DNA of 64,000 bases from Nocardioides sp. 1609 (GCF_004522105.1 NZ_SPUJ01000002.1:186001-250000), one strand, 5' to 3'; shown: positions 1 to 9,678, numbered from the stretch's first letter. Notes: generated by a model from the sequence alone, not told the origin. Numbers and translations are program-made.

Positions 1-2
1 AC

Positions 3-455
3 CGCGAGCTCGGCACCACGATCGTGCTCACGACCCACTACCTCGAGGAGGCCGACGCGATCGCCGACCGCGTCATCGTCATCGACCACGGCGTCGTCAT
101 CGCCGACGACAGCGCGCAGCGGCTGAAGGCCGGGCTCGGCGACCTCGTCTCGCTCGGCTTCGCGACCCCGGACGACGCCGCCGCGGCCGCCGCCCGCGCG
201 GCGCGGATCGACGGCAGCACCGTCGACCTCGTCGGCGCCCACGGCACGGACGTCGCCGTCCGGGTGGCCCACGGCCGCGACCTCGCCGCCGACCTGGTCA
301 CCGAGCTGGCGTCGTCCGGCACGCCGGTCCGGCGGATCGAGGTCGCCAGCGCCACCCTCGACGACGTGTTCCTGAACCTGACCGGACGCAGCCTGCGCGA
401 GACCCAGGGCGGCACCACCGGCGCCGCCGACCACACCGAAGGAGCAGCAGCATGA
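3..455 (+). CDS. ABC-2 type exporter ATP-binding subunit, C-terminal part (5' end outside window)
   Basis: The reading frame is open from the first bases of the window, so only the last ~150 residues are present. The visible part starts just before the H-loop (TTHYLEEADAIADRV), as in DrrA/CcmA-type ATPases that energise ABC-2 drug or lipid exporters; the Walker motifs lie upstream, outside the window. The ~100-residue tail after the H-loop matches the C-terminal extension of DrrA-like subunits (ending LDDVFLNLTGR, a common DrrA-type ending). The stop codon overlaps the ATG of the next gene (ATGA), so the two subunits are translationally coupled. Substrate cannot be inferred. Confidence 0.88.
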   Translation, partial: RELGTTIVLTTHYLEEADAIADRVIVIDHGVVIADDSAQRLKAGLGDLVSLGFATPDDAAAAAARAARIDGSTVDLVGAHGTDVAVRVAHGRDLAADLVTELASSGTPVRRIEVASATLDDVFLNLTGRSLRETQGGTTGAADHTEGAAA

Positions 456-1285
456 GCACCCTGACCGGAAGCACCGCCGGAACCGGCGACCCGGCGATCG
501 CGACAGCGAGCCTCCAGCAGGACGCCGCCGTGGCCCCCGGCTTCCTGGCCGACACGTGGAACGTCATGGTGCGCGAGCTCAAGCCGATGCTGCGCGAGCC
601 CGCGTCCGTGCTGTTCGCGATGGTGCAGCCGCTCGTCTTCCTCGCGCTGTTCGCGCCTCTGCTCCCGGACGAGGGCCTCGGCGGCTCGGCGCTGCAGTGG
701 TTCGTGCCCGGCATCATCGCGATGACCGCGCTGATGGGCGCCTCGATGACCGGCTCCAACCTCAGCCTCGAGATCAACACCGGCTCGCACGAGCGACTCC
801 TCGTCTCCCCGCTGCGGCGCTCGTCGCTGCTGGTCGGGCGGGCCCTCAAGGAAGTCGTCCCGATGCTCGCGCAGGCGGTGCTGATCGTCGCGGTCGTGAC
901 GCCGTTCAGCTTCGACCTGCACCCGGGCGGGGTGCTGCTCGGGCTCGCGATCCTGGCGCTCTTCAGCGTCGGCATCGGCGCCCTCTCGTTCGCCCTCGCA
1001 CTCGTGTCCGCGGGCCAGGACTGGCTGTTCTGGACCGTCCAGCAGACGCTGATCTTCCCGCTCCTGCTGCTCGCCGGCGTCCTGCTCCCGATCGACGACA
1101 GCGCCCCGGGCTGGCTGCGGTTCCTCGCCGACCTCAACCCGCTCGGCTACATCATCGAGGCCGAGCGTGCCCTGTTCGCCGGCACCGTCCCCGCCGACAC
1201 GGTCGCGTACGGCGCGCTCGCGGCCGCAGGGGTCGCCGTCCTCGGCCTGGTCGTCGGTCTCCGGACCATGAGGCGCTCGAGCTGA
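452..1285 (+). CDS. ABC-2 type transporter permease
   Basis: A 277-residue integral membrane protein with about six hydrophobic segments, the usual size for DrrB-like ABC-2 permeases. The conserved cytoplasmic stretch SHERLLVSPLRRSSLLVGR (about residues 112-130) is the typical ABC-2 coupling region. It starts by a 4-nt overlap with the ATPase gene upstream and so forms its membrane partner, an exporter of unknown hydrophobic substrate. An N-terminal soluble extension of ~30 residues precedes the first membrane segment. A strong hairpin follows directly after the stop. Confidence 0.88.
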   Translation: MSTLTGSTAGTGDPAIATASLQQDAAVAPGFLADTWNVMVRELKPMLREPASVLFAMVQPLVFLALFAPLLPDEGLGGSALQWFVPGIIAMTALMGASMTGSNLSLEINTGSHERLLVSPLRRSSLLVGRALKEVVPMLAQAVLIVAVVTPFSFDLHPGGVLLGLAILALFSVGIGALSFALALVSAGQDWLFWTVQQTLIFPLLLLAGVLLPIDDSAPGWLRFLADLNPLGYIIEAERALFAGTVPADTVAYGALAAAGVAVLGLVVGLRTMRRSS

Positions 1286-1324
1286 CGAGGGGTCGCGCGA
1301 GCGCAGCGAGCGCGAGCCCTCGTC
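1284..1324 (+). terminator. Hairpin after the ABC exporter genes
   Basis: GACGAGGG at 1284-1291 pairs with CCCTCGTC at 1317-1324, with inner pairing between CGCGC and GCGCG. It begins at the stop codon of the permease and fits a factor-independent terminator lacking a clear U tract, as is common in actinobacteria. The rest of the stretch to 1496 shows no gene. Confidence 0.55.
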
Positions 1325-1496
1325 GATGGTGGTCGAGCGGGCCGTCACCCCGGGCGCGAGGCGACCGGGGTGAACGGCGGGTCGAGGTCTCCGGGCCCAC
1401 CGGTCTCGTCGGCGCTCGCTTGCTCAACCTCCGGAGGTGTCGGGGTCGGCGCTCGACGCTCGGCCTCCGGCGTGTCTCGCCCTCTACGCTGCGGGC

Positions 1497-2213
1497 ATGA
1501 CCGACCTCGACCGGCTCGACGCGACCCGGGTCCGCGAGACGGTGGTGCGGCTCGAGCAGCGGGTGGCGGCGCGGTTCACGGGCCGGGGGATCGTGCGGGT
1601 GGTGGGCCGTCTCGGCGAGCTGGTCGCCGAGCTCGAGGGGACGACGCCCGGCATCAACCGCCAGCTGCGGCGGACCCGGGTCGTGTCGCGGGTGCTGGCC
1701 GGCGCCGTCCTGCTCGCGACCGTGGTCGGCCTGGCGATCGCGCTCCGCGACGCGGGCGGCTGGGGCGGCGGGGACGGGATCGAGCGCAGCACCGACTGGC
1801 TGCCGCTCATCGAGACCACCATCAACGACGTCGTCTTCGCCGCCATCGCCCTGTGGTTCCTGTACTCGATCCCAGACCGGCTCCAGCGGGGCCGCTCCCT
1901 CGCGCTGCTGCACCGGCTGCGCTCGCTCGCGCACGTCGTCGACATGCACCAGCTGACGAAGGATCCCGATCGGTTCCGCGCCGACTACGTCGTCACGCCG
2001 AGCAGCGTCGACCCGGGCCTGACCGCGACCCAGATGCTGCACTACCTGGAGTACTGCTCGGAGATCCTCAGCCTCCTCGGCAAGGCCGCGGCCCTGGTCG
2101 CGGAGGAGTCCCGCGACGCGCTCGTCCTCGACGCCGTCGGCGACGTCGAGACCCTCACGACCTCGCTGAGCCGCAAGATCTGGCAGAAGATCTCGATGCT
2201 CGGCCGGGCGTGA
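1497..2213 (+). CDS. Conserved membrane protein of unknown function
   Basis: I do not recognise a family. The 238-residue product has a charged N-terminus (residues 1-60), a hydrophobic segment near 65-84, a second near 105-125 (FAAIALWFLYSI) and a cytoplasmic-looking 110-residue C-terminal part rich in Leu/Arg/Asp. The ATG at 1497 is preferred over an in-frame start at 1437 because the intervening residues are low-complexity and not needed for the topology. It stands alone between the exporter operon and the convergent hydrolase gene. Confidence 0.6.
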   Translation: MTDLDRLDATRVRETVVRLEQRVAARFTGRGIVRVVGRLGELVAELEGTTPGINRQLRRTRVVSRVLAGAVLLATVVGLAIALRDAGGWGGGDGIERSTDWLPLIETTINDVVFAAIALWFLYSIPDRLQRGRSLALLHRLRSLAHVVDMHQLTKDPDRFRADYVVTPSSVDPGLTATQMLHYLEYCSEILSLLGKAAALVAEESRDALVLDAVGDVETLTTSLSRKIWQKISMLGRA

Positions 2214-2225
2214 GCCGGACGTCGG

Positions 2226-3083
2226 CTACGCGATCGTGTCGAGGACCTCGAGCGTCCGCGCCCACGCCGCGGACCCCGGGTCGATGACGACGAAGTGGTC
2301 GCCCTCCACCTCGACCAGCTCGGCGGTCGCCCCCGCCGCGGTGGCCGCGGCGACGTAGTCGGCCGACTGCGAGAGCGGCACGATCGTGTCGTCGACGCCG
2401 TGCACGCACCAGAGCGGGACGTCGAGCGGCAGCTGCTGCGCCGGGTCGTACCGCGCGTCGTCGGTGGTCGGCTCGTGGCCCAGCAGCGCCGTGGCCGCCC
2501 CGTCGCCGAGACCCGCGGAGGCCGCGGCCCGCAGGTCGAGCACGCCGGCCTGGGACACCACGTGGGTGACCGGGACGCGCGAGGGCCAGTCGTGGCCCTG
2601 CCGCGCCGCGGACCAGGCGGCGAGGTGGCCGCCGGCCGAGTGCCCGAGCGTGACGACGACCGAGGTGTCGACGCCGAGGTCGGCGAGCGCGTCGACGCCC
2701 GCGGCGACGTCGTCGAACGTCGCCGGCGCGCCGCCGCCCCCGCCGGTCCCGTCGCCCACGCGGCGGTACTCGAGGTTCCACGCCGCCCAGCCCTCCGCGG
2801 CGAGCGACGCTGCGAGCGGCGTCCCGAGGGTGTGGTCGTAGGCCGCCCTCCAGAACCCTCCGTGGATGACGACGACGACCCCGCGTGGTGTCCCCGCGGG
2901 GAGGTGGAGTTCGCCGAACTGGCTCGGGTCCGCGCCGTACGCCGTCCGGGCGGCGTCGGGCAGGCCGGGCGGGCGGGCGTCGTTCTCGGCCACGGGCGGG
3001 TCCTCTCCACAGGCGGTCAGGGTCGCGCCGGCGGCCGCGAGCGCGCCGAGGGCGGGCAGGCGCAGCAGGGTCCGACGGTGCAT
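2226..3083 (-). CDS. Alpha/beta-hydrolase lipoprotein (kynurenine-formamidase/BD-FAE-like esterase)
   Basis: About 285 residues. The N-terminus MHRRTLLRLP...TLTACG has an Arg-Arg pair, a hydrophobic stretch and a lipobox Cys, so the enzyme is probably exported and lipid-anchored. The hydrolase core shows the HGGFW oxyanion motif, the nucleophile elbow GHSAGGH, an acid at GVDDTIVPL and the catalytic His in EGDHF. This is the arrangement of small esterases/formamidases; the natural substrate is unknown. The ATG at 3083 was chosen because it directly precedes the signal sequence. Convergent with the membrane protein upstream in the window. Confidence 0.8.
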   Translation of the reverse strand: MHRRTLLRLPALGALAAAGATLTACGEDPPVAENDARPPGLPDAARTAYGADPSQFGELHLPAGTPRGVVVVIHGGFWRAAYDHTLGTPLAASLAAEGWAAWNLEYRRVGDGTGGGGGAPATFDDVAAGVDALADLGVDTSVVVTLGHSAGGHLAAWSAARQGHDWPSRVPVTHVVSQAGVLDLRAAASAGLGDGAATALLGHEPTTDDARYDPAQQLPLDVPLWCVHGVDDTIVPLSQSADYVAAATAAGATAELVEVEGDHFVVIDPGSAAWARTLEVLDTIA

Positions 3084-3157
3084 CCCTCGATCCTGCCGCA
3101 CGGGCGTCCGAGCCGGCCGCGCGGCCGCAGCCGGTCGGCGGCCCTGGCCCGGACGGG

Positions 3158-3481
3158 TCAGTCGGAGGCGGTCGACCGGGGCGCGCGGTAGTCGAGGTCG
3201 GCGTACTCGGGGTGCCGCTGGAGGTAGGCCTGGACGAACGGGCAGACCGGCAGCGCCCGCAGCTCGCGGGTCCGGACGTCGTCGAGCGCACCGCCGACGA
3301 GGTGCCCGCCCACGCCCTTGCCCTCGGAGCCGGGGAACACCTCGGTGTGGGTGAAGACCACCAGCTCGGGAGTCTCCTGGTAGGCGGCGAACCCCAAGAG
3401 GGTGTCACCGTCCCGGATCTCGTAGCGGGACTCGTCGTCGTTGCGGACGACGTCGAGGGCGGCGGGCGGGGTCGCGGTCAC
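3158..3481 (-). CDS. GNAT-fold N-acetyltransferase, small YjdJ-like type
   Basis: A 107-residue protein. The stretch EVFPGSEGKGVGGHLVGGA (about residues 47-65) holds the acetyl-CoA pyrophosphate-binding loop (Q/R-x-x-G-x-G/A form, here GKGVGG) of the short GNAT family often annotated as GCN5-related or YjdJ. The C-terminal part (PVCPFVQAYLQRHPEY) is typical of that family. It starts with GTG at 3481 and lies downstream of purL on the same strand with a 55-nt gap. Acceptor unknown. Confidence 0.8.
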   Translation of the reverse strand: MTATPPAALDVVRNDDESRYEIRDGDTLLGFAAYQETPELVVFTHTEVFPGSEGKGVGGHLVGGALDDVRTRELRALPVCPFVQAYLQRHPEYADLDYRAPRSTASD

Positions 3482-3536
3482 CCCACCATCCTGCCCGCTG
3501 CGCCCGGCACCGCGCGACCGGCCCGCGCGCGACCGG

Positions 3537-5843
3537 TCACGCCATCGCGAGGGGCAGCGTCGCCATCCACCTCGAGCGCAGCTCGAGGAGGTTGACGTCG
3601 AACAGGCCGGCGCCGGAGTGGCCGACCGAGAGCAGGTCGCCGCCGGTGCGCCCCAGGTCGGTCAGCGGGACGCCGTGCCGGCCGGCCAGCTCGGTGAGCC
3701 GGTCGACGTCGTCGGCGGCGACGCTGACGAGCACCCGGGCGGTCGACTCGGAGAAGAGCGCGACGAACGGGTCGGGGTGGACGCCGTCGAGGGCCACCTC
3801 GACGCCGCACATGTTGCTGATCGAGGCCTCGACCAGCGCCTGGGCGAGGCCGCCGTCGGAGAGGTCGTGCGCGCCGGTGAGCAGCTGCAGCCGCTGGCCG
3901 GCCTCGTGCAGCAGCTCGGCGAGCCGCTTCTCGGCGGCGAGGTCGACGGCCGGCGGCAGCCCGCCGAGGTGCCCGTGGACGACGTGCGCCCACTCGGAGC
4001 CGTCCAGCTCCTCGCGGGTCTCGCCGAGCAGGAAGACGCGGTGGCCGGGCTGCTCACCCTCGACCGACGGCCAGGCGGACGGCGTCCGCCGGGTGACGTC
4101 GTCGACGACGCCGAGCACCGCGACGACCGGCGTCGGGAGGATGGCGTTCTCGGCGGTCTGGTTGTAGAGGCTGACGTTGCCGCCGGTGACCGGGATGCCG
4201 AGCTCGAGGCAGGCGTCCTTGAGGCCGCGGCAGGCCTCGGCGAACTGCCACATGACGGCCGGGTCCTCGGGCGAGCCGAAGTTGAGGCAGTCGCTGATCG
4301 CGAGCGGCACCGCGCCACTGGTGGCGACGTTGCGGTAGCTCTCGGCCAGCGCGAGCTGCGCGCCGGCGTACGGGTCGAGCTTGGCGAAACGACCGTTGCA
4401 GTCGGTGGAGACGGCGACGCCGAGGTTGGTCGTCTCGTCGATGCGGATCATGCCGCTGTCGCTCGGCTGGGCGAGCACGGTGTTGCCGCGCACGTAGCGG
4501 TCGTACTGGTCGGTGACCCACGACTTGTCACAGAGGTTGGGGCTCTCCGCGAGCCGCACCAGGGTCGAGCGGAGCTCGTCGCCGGACGCCGGCCGGGCGA
4601 GCGACCCGGCGTCGTCGGCCTGGAGCGCGTCCTGCCAGTCGGGGCGGGCGAGGGGACGTCGGTAGACCGGCCCGTCGTGCGCGACGGTGCGGGGGTCGAC
4701 GTCGACGACGGTCTCGCCGTGCCAGTCGATGACCAGCCGGCCGTTGCCGGTGACCTCGCCGACGACGGTCGCCTCGACGTCCCACCTCGCGCAGATCTCC
4801 AGGAACGTCGCGACGTCGCCGGGCTCGACGACCGCCATCATCCGCTCCTGGCTCTCGCTCATCAGGATCTCCTCCGGCGAGAGCCGGGGGTCGCGCAGCA
4901 GCACCTTGTCGAGCTCGACGTGCATGCCGCCGTCGCCGGCCGCGGCCAGCTCGGACGTCGCACACGAGATGCCGGCCGCGCCGAAGTCCTGGATGCCGGC
5001 CACGACGCCGGCCTGGAACAGCTCGAGGGTGCACTCGATGAGCAGCTTCTCCATGAACGGGTCACCGACCTGGACGCTCGGACGCTTGGCCGGGCCGTCC
5101 TCGTCGAAGGTCACCGACGCCAGGATCGAGGCGCCGCCGATGCCGTCGCCCCCGGTGCGGGCGCCGTAGAGGATCACCTGGTTGCCGGCGCCGCTGGCCT
5201 TGGCCAGGTGCAGGTCCTCGTGGCGCAGGACGCCGACGCAGAGCGCGTTGACGAGCGGGTTGCCGAGGTAGCTCTCGTCGAAGACGACCTCGCCGCCGAT
5301 GTTGGGCAGGCCGAGGCAGTTGCCGTAGCCGCCGACGCCGGCGACGACGCCGGGCAGCACCCGCCGGGTGTCGGGGGCGTCCAGCGGGCCGAAGCGGAGC
5401 GGGTCCATCACGGCGATCGGGCGGGCGCCCATCGCGAGGATGTCGCGCACGATGCCGCCCACACCGGTCGCCGCGCCCTGGTGGGGCTCGACGTAGGACG
5501 GGTGGTTGTGGCTCTCGACCTTGAAGGTGACGGCGTAGCCCTGACCGATGTCGAGGACGCCGGCGTTCTCGCCGATGCCCGCGAGCATCGCGCCGACCGG
5601 CGTGACCTGGGGGATCTCAGAGAACTGCTTGAGGTGCACCTTGGAGGACTTGTAGGAGCAGTGCTCGCTCCACATCACCGAGTACATCGCGAGCTCGGCG
5701 CCGGTGGGCCGGCGGCCGAGGATCTCGCGGATCCTCTGGTACTCGTCTGCCTTGAGACCGAGGTCGGCCCAGGGCTGCTCGCGCCCGGGGTCCTCGGCGG
5801 CGACGGAGACGGTGTCGAGGGCGACGATCCGGGGCTCGGGCAC
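3537..5843 (-). CDS. purL: Phosphoribosylformylglycinamidine synthase subunit PurL
   Basis: This is the ATP-dependent FGAM synthetase of de novo purine synthesis, small bacterial form (768 residues), which needs PurQ and PurS as partners; neither is in the window. Visible hallmarks are the catalytic region [11 protein letters not shown] (His61), the nucleotide/Mg-binding stretch [15 protein letters not shown] (about 109-123), [20 protein letters not shown] and the C-terminal [16 protein letters not shown]. The frame stays open far upstream, but the GTG at 5843 is chosen because homology to PurL starts just after it and the upstream residues are low-complexity. It is monocistronic here, with a 365-nt leader region upstream. 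Confidence 0.95.
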   Translation of the reverse strand: MPEPRIVALDTVSVAAEDPGREQPWADLGLKADEYQRIREILGRRPTGAELAMYSVMWSEHCSYKSSKVHLKQFSEIPQVTPVGAMLAGIGENAGVLDIGQGYAVTFKVESHNHPSYVEPHQGAATGVGGIVRDILAMGARPIAVMDPLRFGPLDAPDTRRVLPGVVAGVGGYGNCLGLPNIGGEVVFDESYLGNPLVNALCVGVLRHEDLHLAKASGAGNQVILYGARTGGDGIGGASILASVTFDEDGPAKRPSVQVGDPFMEKLLIECTLELFQAGVVAGIQDFGAAGISCATSELAAAGDGGMHVELDKVLLRDPRLSPEEILMSESQERMMAVVEPGDVATFLEICARWDVEATVVGEVTGNGRLVIDWHGETVVDVDPRTVAHDGPVYRRPLARPDWQDALQADDAGSLARPASGDELRSTLVRLAESPNLCDKSWVTDQYDRYVRGNTVLAQPSDSGMIRIDETTNLGVAVSTDCNGRFAKLDPYAGAQLALAESYRNVATSGAVPLAISDCLNFGSPEDPAVMWQFAEACRGLKDACLELGIPVTGGNVSLYNQTAENAILPTPVVAVLGVVDDVTRRTPSAWPSVEGEQPGHRVFLLGETREELDGSEWAHVVHGHLGGLPPAVDLAAEKRLAELLHEAGQRLQLLTGAHDLSDGGLAQALVEASISNMCGVEVALDGVHPDPFVALFSESTARVLVSVAADDVDRLTELAGRHGVPLTDLGRTGGDLLSVGHSGAGLFDVNLLELRSRWMATLPLAMA

Positions 5844-6208
5844 GGACGCCAATCTATCGGTCCCCGCGCGGGCCCCACGCCCCGCGTCGGCGTTCGGACG
5901 AACTCGAGGGCGCCGCGACGTATCAGGCGGCCCCGTCGCCCCTCTGAGTCCCTGAAGGCTGGGAGGCCCGCCCCTGGGACTGGGGGGTCGAGGGTCGGGC
6001 TCCCTGCCGCCGCGGCCGCGCCGACGTCGGGACCGCGCCACCCCCGCCGTCACTCCCGCCCACCTGTCCGCCCACCTGTCCGCCCACCTGTCCGCCCACC
6101 TGTCCGCCCACCTGTCCGCGCGTCCGACCACGCGACGCCGGCACCGGATAGGTTGCCGTGTCGTGGGAGAGACGACGGGCCGCGCGACGGCCGAGGAAGG
6201 CTGACGAC
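5844..6208. other. Intergenic region between purL and the zinc-ribbon gene
   Basis: The 365-nt region carries both divergent promoters. It contains a small inverted repeat GTTCG-GA-CGAAC at 5892-5903, the five-copy 12-nt tandem repeat described separately, and a purine-rich ribosome binding site (GAGGAAGG, 6193-6200) for the gene at 6209. I see no convincing small gene and no purine riboswitch. Confidence 0.5.
6056..6115. repeat. Five perfect copies of a 12-nt tandem repeat
   Basis: The unit CCGCCCACCTGT occurs five times without mismatch from 6056 to 6115. It sits about 95 nt upstream of the zinc-ribbon gene start. It is not translated in either flanking gene. Possible roles are a variable promoter spacer or a multi-copy protein-binding site (each unit includes the E-box-like CACCTG); neither is shown. 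Confidence 0.85.
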
Positions 6209-8071
6209 ATGGCGAGCTTCTGCGCTCACTGCGGCGCCCCCCACCAGGGCGGCGCCTTCTGCGGATCGTGCGGACGCCCCCTCGGGACGGCCGCGCAGCC
6301 AGGACCGACCCCGGACGCAGGACCGGCGCCGGAGCAGCCGACGATCGTCCCGGGCGGCGCGCCCGCCCCCGACCCGACCACCCGGTTCCCGTCGGTCCCG
6401 CCGCAGGCACCGCCCCCGCCGTACGCCGCCGCGCCGCCGCCGGGCCACCAGCCCCCACCGGCGCACCAGCCGCCGCCGGGCTACCCGCCCCAGCCCGGCC
6501 CTCCGCAGGGCCAGCCCCTCCAGGGCTACCCGCAGCAGGGCTACCCGCAGCAGGGCTACCCGCAGCAGGGCTACCCGCAGCAGCCGCCCGCGCCCCGCGT
6601 GAACCCGTTCCAGGGGTGGCCGGTCGCCGACTACCTGCGCGACGCCGCCTCGGCGGTCGCGCTGTTCTCGGCGCTGGGCATGCCGTGGGACCTCGGCAGC
6701 ATCGAGGGCTACCACCACGGGGGCGAGCGCTGGTGGGTCGTCATCGCGGTCCTGCTCGGCGTCGCCTCGCTCGCGGTGCCCTACCTCGCGAAGGCGCGGG
6801 TCGTCCCGGGCTGGGGCCCGACGCACTACACGCTGACCAAGCTCGCCCTCAACGCCCCGCTCGGCCTCTGCGTGCTCGCCGCGCTGCTCGTCGAGCTGAT
6901 CGAGATCAACGACGACGGGCGTGGCGGCCTCGGCAGCGCCGTCGCGATGGCGCTGACCGGTGTCGCGCTCGCCGTCCAGCCGCGGGCGGCCGAGGAGTCG
7001 CCGCAGTCCGGCAGCGACCGCCTCTGGACGCGGATCGCGTCCGGCACCGCCGTCGGCGCCGTCGTGCTGACGGTGGTGCTCTTCACCACGTGGTTCCTGC
7101 ACGGGGTCGTCACCGACGACTTCGACCTCTTCGACCCGTTCCTGCCGGTGGTGGCGGTCGTCGTCCTGTTCCTCCTGACCCCGCTGGCCCTGCTCGGCTA
7201 CCCGGTGTTCCAGTCGGTCCTCGGCGCCCGCTCCGACGCCTGGCGCCGGGTGCTCGCGACCACCGGCTTCACGGTCGTGGTCGTCGCCCTGCTCTCGCGC
7301 GCCTCCGACGGCGACGGGCTCTTCACGTGGTTCACGCCGGAGAAGTGGAACGGCGTCGCCGGGGGTCTCCTGCCCGGGGGCGGTGGCCTCCTCGCCGGGG
7401 CGGCCGCCGCGCTCGCCGTCTCGCGCGCCCAGCAGCGCGCCACGGCGACCCCTGACGCGCTCGCGTCCTGGCGCGACACCGTGTCGGCCGCCCTGCAGCT
7501 GTCGGCGGCGGGATCGGCGCTCACCGCGGTCGCGCTGCTGCTCGACTCGATCGAGACCGGCTTCGAGGCCGGGCCCGTGGTCGTCGTCGTGCTGCTGCTC
7601 GCCGCCGCGGGCGCCGCCGGTTTCGCGCTGACCCTGCTGGGCGACCTGCGCGCCCACCGGATCGTGCTGCTCGGCGTCCTGGCCGGCATCGTGGTCATCG
7701 GGTTCGTCGCGCTCGGCATCCTCAACGGCGAGGACCTGACCGAGGCGAGCAACGGCTGGACCGTGGCCGCCTGGCTCTCCCTGCCGTGCCTGGCCGCCTA
7801 CGCCCTCACGGTGCCGCCGACCGTCCGCTCCGCGCTCGGCCCGCTGGTGCCGCAGTCCGGGAGCCCGGCGCCGCACGGCCAGCCCCAGGGCTACCCCCAG
7901 CAGCCGTACCCACCGCAGGGCCACCCCCAGCAGGGCCACCCCCAGCAGGGCCACCCGCAGCAGGGCCCGCCGCAGCCCTACCCGCCGCAGCAGGGCCGGC
8001 CCCCGCAGCCGCCGCCCGGCTACCAGCAGGGCCCACCGCCGGCCGGGTGGACGCCGCCGCCGGGCCCCTGA
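6209..8071 (+). CDS. Zinc-ribbon, polytopic membrane protein with repeat-rich tails
   Basis: A 620-residue protein. The N-terminus carries a zinc ribbon with C5-x2-C8 and C18-x2-C21, then a ~110-residue Pro/Gly/Gln linker ending in four GYPQQ repeats. The middle (about 140-545) holds some nine to ten hydrophobic segments, and the C-terminal ~75 residues are again Pro/Gln-rich with repeated QGHPQQ units. The layout (short zinc ribbon, disordered linker, membrane domain) recalls uncharacterised actinobacterial zinc-ribbon membrane proteins. No enzymatic motif is visible. The ATG at 6209 has a strong ribosome binding site and makes the zinc ribbon N-terminal. Confidence 0.75.
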   Translation: MASFCAHCGAPHQGGAFCGSCGRPLGTAAQPGPTPDAGPAPEQPTIVPGGAPAPDPTTRFPSVPPQAPPPPYAAAPPPGHQPPPAHQPPPGYPPQPGPPQGQPLQGYPQQGYPQQGYPQQGYPQQPPAPRVNPFQGWPVADYLRDAASAVALFSALGMPWDLGSIEGYHHGGERWWVVIAVLLGVASLAVPYLAKARVVPGWGPTHYTLTKLALNAPLGLCVLAALLVELIEINDDGRGGLGSAVAMALTGVALAVQPRAAEESPQSGSDRLWTRIASGTAVGAVVLTVVLFTTWFLHGVVTDDFDLFDPFLPVVAVVVLFLLTPLALLGYPVFQSVLGARSDAWRRVLATTGFTVVVVALLSRASDGDGLFTWFTPEKWNGVAGGLLPGGGGLLAGAAAALAVSRAQQRATATPDALASWRDTVSAALQLSAAGSALTAVALLLDSIETGFEAGPVVVVVLLLAAAGAAGFALTLLGDLRAHRIVLLGVLAGIVVIGFVALGILNGEDLTEASNGWTVAAWLSLPCLAAYALTVPPTVRSALGPLVPQSGSPAPHGQPQGYPQQPYPPQGHPQQGHPQQGHPQQGPPQPYPPQQGRPPQPPPGYQQGPPPAGWTPPPGP

Positions 8072-8084
8072 CCCCGGCGCCGGA

Positions 8085-8140
8085 GAACTACAGGAATGTA
8101 GTTCAATCCGATCGCTGTTACTGGTGTGACTCCTGTGATT
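8085..8140 (+). promoter_or_regulatory. Palindrome and triple direct repeat upstream of the DUF1906 gene
   Basis: An 8-nt-arm palindrome GAACTACA-GGAA-TGTAGTTC spans 8085-8104. Immediately downstream three direct repeats with exact 9-nt spacing start at 8116, 8125 and 8134 (TGTTA, TGTGA, TGTGA). Direct repeats of this type are typical of OmpR-family response regulator sites, and the downstream gene encodes a cell-wall-associated secreted protein. Which regulator binds is not determinable from sequence. Confidence 0.5.
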
Positions 8141-8193
8141 AGAGTGCGGTTCGGCACGACGGATCGCCCCCTCTTCCCCCCTGGAGTCCCGCC

Positions 8194-9663
8194 ATGAGTT
8201 CCGCCCTGCGCGTCCGCCGCCCCCGGACGGTGCTGCGCACCGCGACCACCGTCCTCGGCGTCCTCGGCGCCCTTGTCCTGGCCGCGACGACGGCGACCGT
8301 CGTCCCCGCGGCGACCGCCGCCGCGCCGACCACGAGCGTGTCGAGCGTGTCGAGCGCGCCTCGTGGCGCCGCGCCCGCCGCCGTCCCGAGCGGCGCCCGC
8401 GCCGACACCCCGCTCCCCGTCACCCCCGGCGACTTCACCGGCTACGGCTTCGACCAGTGCCTCACCCCGACCCAGGCGACGATGAACACCTGGCTGCAGA
8501 AGTCGCCGTTCCTCGCGGTCGGGATCTACATCTCCGGTGACTCCCGCGCCTGTCGCTCGCAGCCGAACCTGACGCCGACGTGGGTCCGCAACCAGCTCCT
8601 GAAGGGCTGGCGGCTGCTCCCGATCACGCTCGGTCCGCAGGCGTCGTGCCAGCCGCGCTTCCCGCGCTACTCCGACGACTTCAAGATCAGCCCCGACCCC
8701 GGTCCCCGCAACCGCTACCCGAAGGCCCGCGCCATGGCCCGCGACTCGGCCGCCTCCACGGTGGTCGACGCGCAGCGGCTCGGCATCCCGGCCGGCAGCA
8801 CGCTCTGGTACGACCTCGAGGGCTTCGACCACACCAACACCCACTGCCGGGAGTCGGCGCTGGCGTTCGTCAGCACCTGGGTGATCAACGTCCGCCGCCT
8901 CGGCTACGTCACCGGCGTGTACTCCAGCGCCGGGTCCGGGATCAAGGTCCTCGACGACGCCCGCGTCAACCGGCCCGGCGCCTTCGCCCTCCCCGACCGG
9001 ATCTGGGTGGCGCGCTGGGACGGCGTCGCCAACACCTCCACCTCCTACCTGCGCAGCGACGGCTGGGTGCCCGGCGGTCGGGTCAAGCAGTACCGCGGCG
9101 GCCACGACGAGGTGTGGGGCGGCGTCCGGATCAACATCGACAGCAACTTCCTCGACATCGGCCGCGGGTCGGTCGCCCCGGGCGAGAGCCACTGCGGCGG
9201 CGTCACCGTGAGCTTCCGCCGGTACGGCACCCTGCGCGTGCCCAGCGGCACCCGCACCCCCGCTCCCGGGAAGGTCAGGGCGCTCCAGTGCCTGCTGACC
9301 GAGCACGGCTACTACCGCGGCGCCGTCGACGGCCGCTACTCCCCCGCGGTCATCGACTCGGTCCGCCGGTGGAAGACCGACCGGGCGCAGCCGGCCAGCG
9401 ACCACTGGTTCCCGCGGGACTGGATGACCCTGCTCTCGTGGGGCACGGGTCCGGTGCTCAAGATCGGCTCGGCCAGCGCCTACGTCCGACGCGTGCAGCG
9501 CGCCCTCAACAGCGCCAACATCGGCACGAAGCTCGCGGTCTCCGGCACCTTCGACAGCGGCACCGCCGAGGCCGTCAGGACCTACCAGCGCCGGGTCGGG
9601 CTCTCGGCCTCCGGCATCGTGGACACCCCGACCTGGACCAGGCTGCGCGCCGGCATCCGCTGA
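8194..9663 (+). CDS. Secreted DUF1906 (glycoside-hydrolase-like) protein with two peptidoglycan-binding domains
   Basis: 489 residues. Residues 1-45 form a signal peptide. Residues ~80-300 match the DUF1906/Rv2525c-like TIM-barrel family (start FTGYGFDQCLTP, WYDLEGFD, VTGVYSSAG, WVARWDG), related to GH25 lysozyme-like folds. Two PG_binding_1 domains follow at about 345-415 and 420-489 (the second with KIGSASAYVRRVQRAL). The product should act outside the membrane on or near peptidoglycan; hydrolytic activity of the DUF1906 fold is not established. The ATG follows a GGAG site. Preceded by a structured promoter region. Confidence 0.85.
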   Translation: MSSALRVRRPRTVLRTATTVLGVLGALVLAATTATVVPAATAAAPTTSVSSVSSAPRGAAPAAVPSGARADTPLPVTPGDFTGYGFDQCLTPTQATMNTWLQKSPFLAVGIYISGDSRACRSQPNLTPTWVRNQLLKGWRLLPITLGPQASCQPRFPRYSDDFKISPDPGPRNRYPKARAMARDSAASTVVDAQRLGIPAGSTLWYDLEGFDHTNTHCRESALAFVSTWVINVRRLGYVTGVYSSAGSGIKVLDDARVNRPGAFALPDRIWVARWDGVANTSTSYLRSDGWVPGGRVKQYRGGHDEVWGGVRINIDSNFLDIGRGSVAPGESHCGGVTVSFRRYGTLRVPSGTRTPAPGKVRALQCLLTEHGYYRGAVDGRYSPAVIDSVRRWKTDRAQPASDHWFPRDWMTLLSWGTGPVLKIGSASAYVRRVQRALNSANIGTKLAVSGTFDSGTAEAVRTYQRRVGLSASGIVDTPTWTRLRAGIR

Positions 9664-9678
9664 CCCGGACGGCGCCGC

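Noticed and set aside
6056..6115. CRISPR or coding Gly-Gln-Val repeat protein
   Set aside because: 12-nt units without spacers; the minus-strand frame through them only extends purL artificially upstream.
5844..6208. Purine riboswitch ahead of purL
   Set aside because: No purine-aptamer core or comparable conserved pairing could be seen in the leader.
3441..6602. A 1053-residue open frame on the plus strand opposite purL
   Set aside because: Low-complexity Arg/Gly/Asp/Val-rich translation, exactly antiparallel to a well-supported purL; an effect of high GC at third positions.
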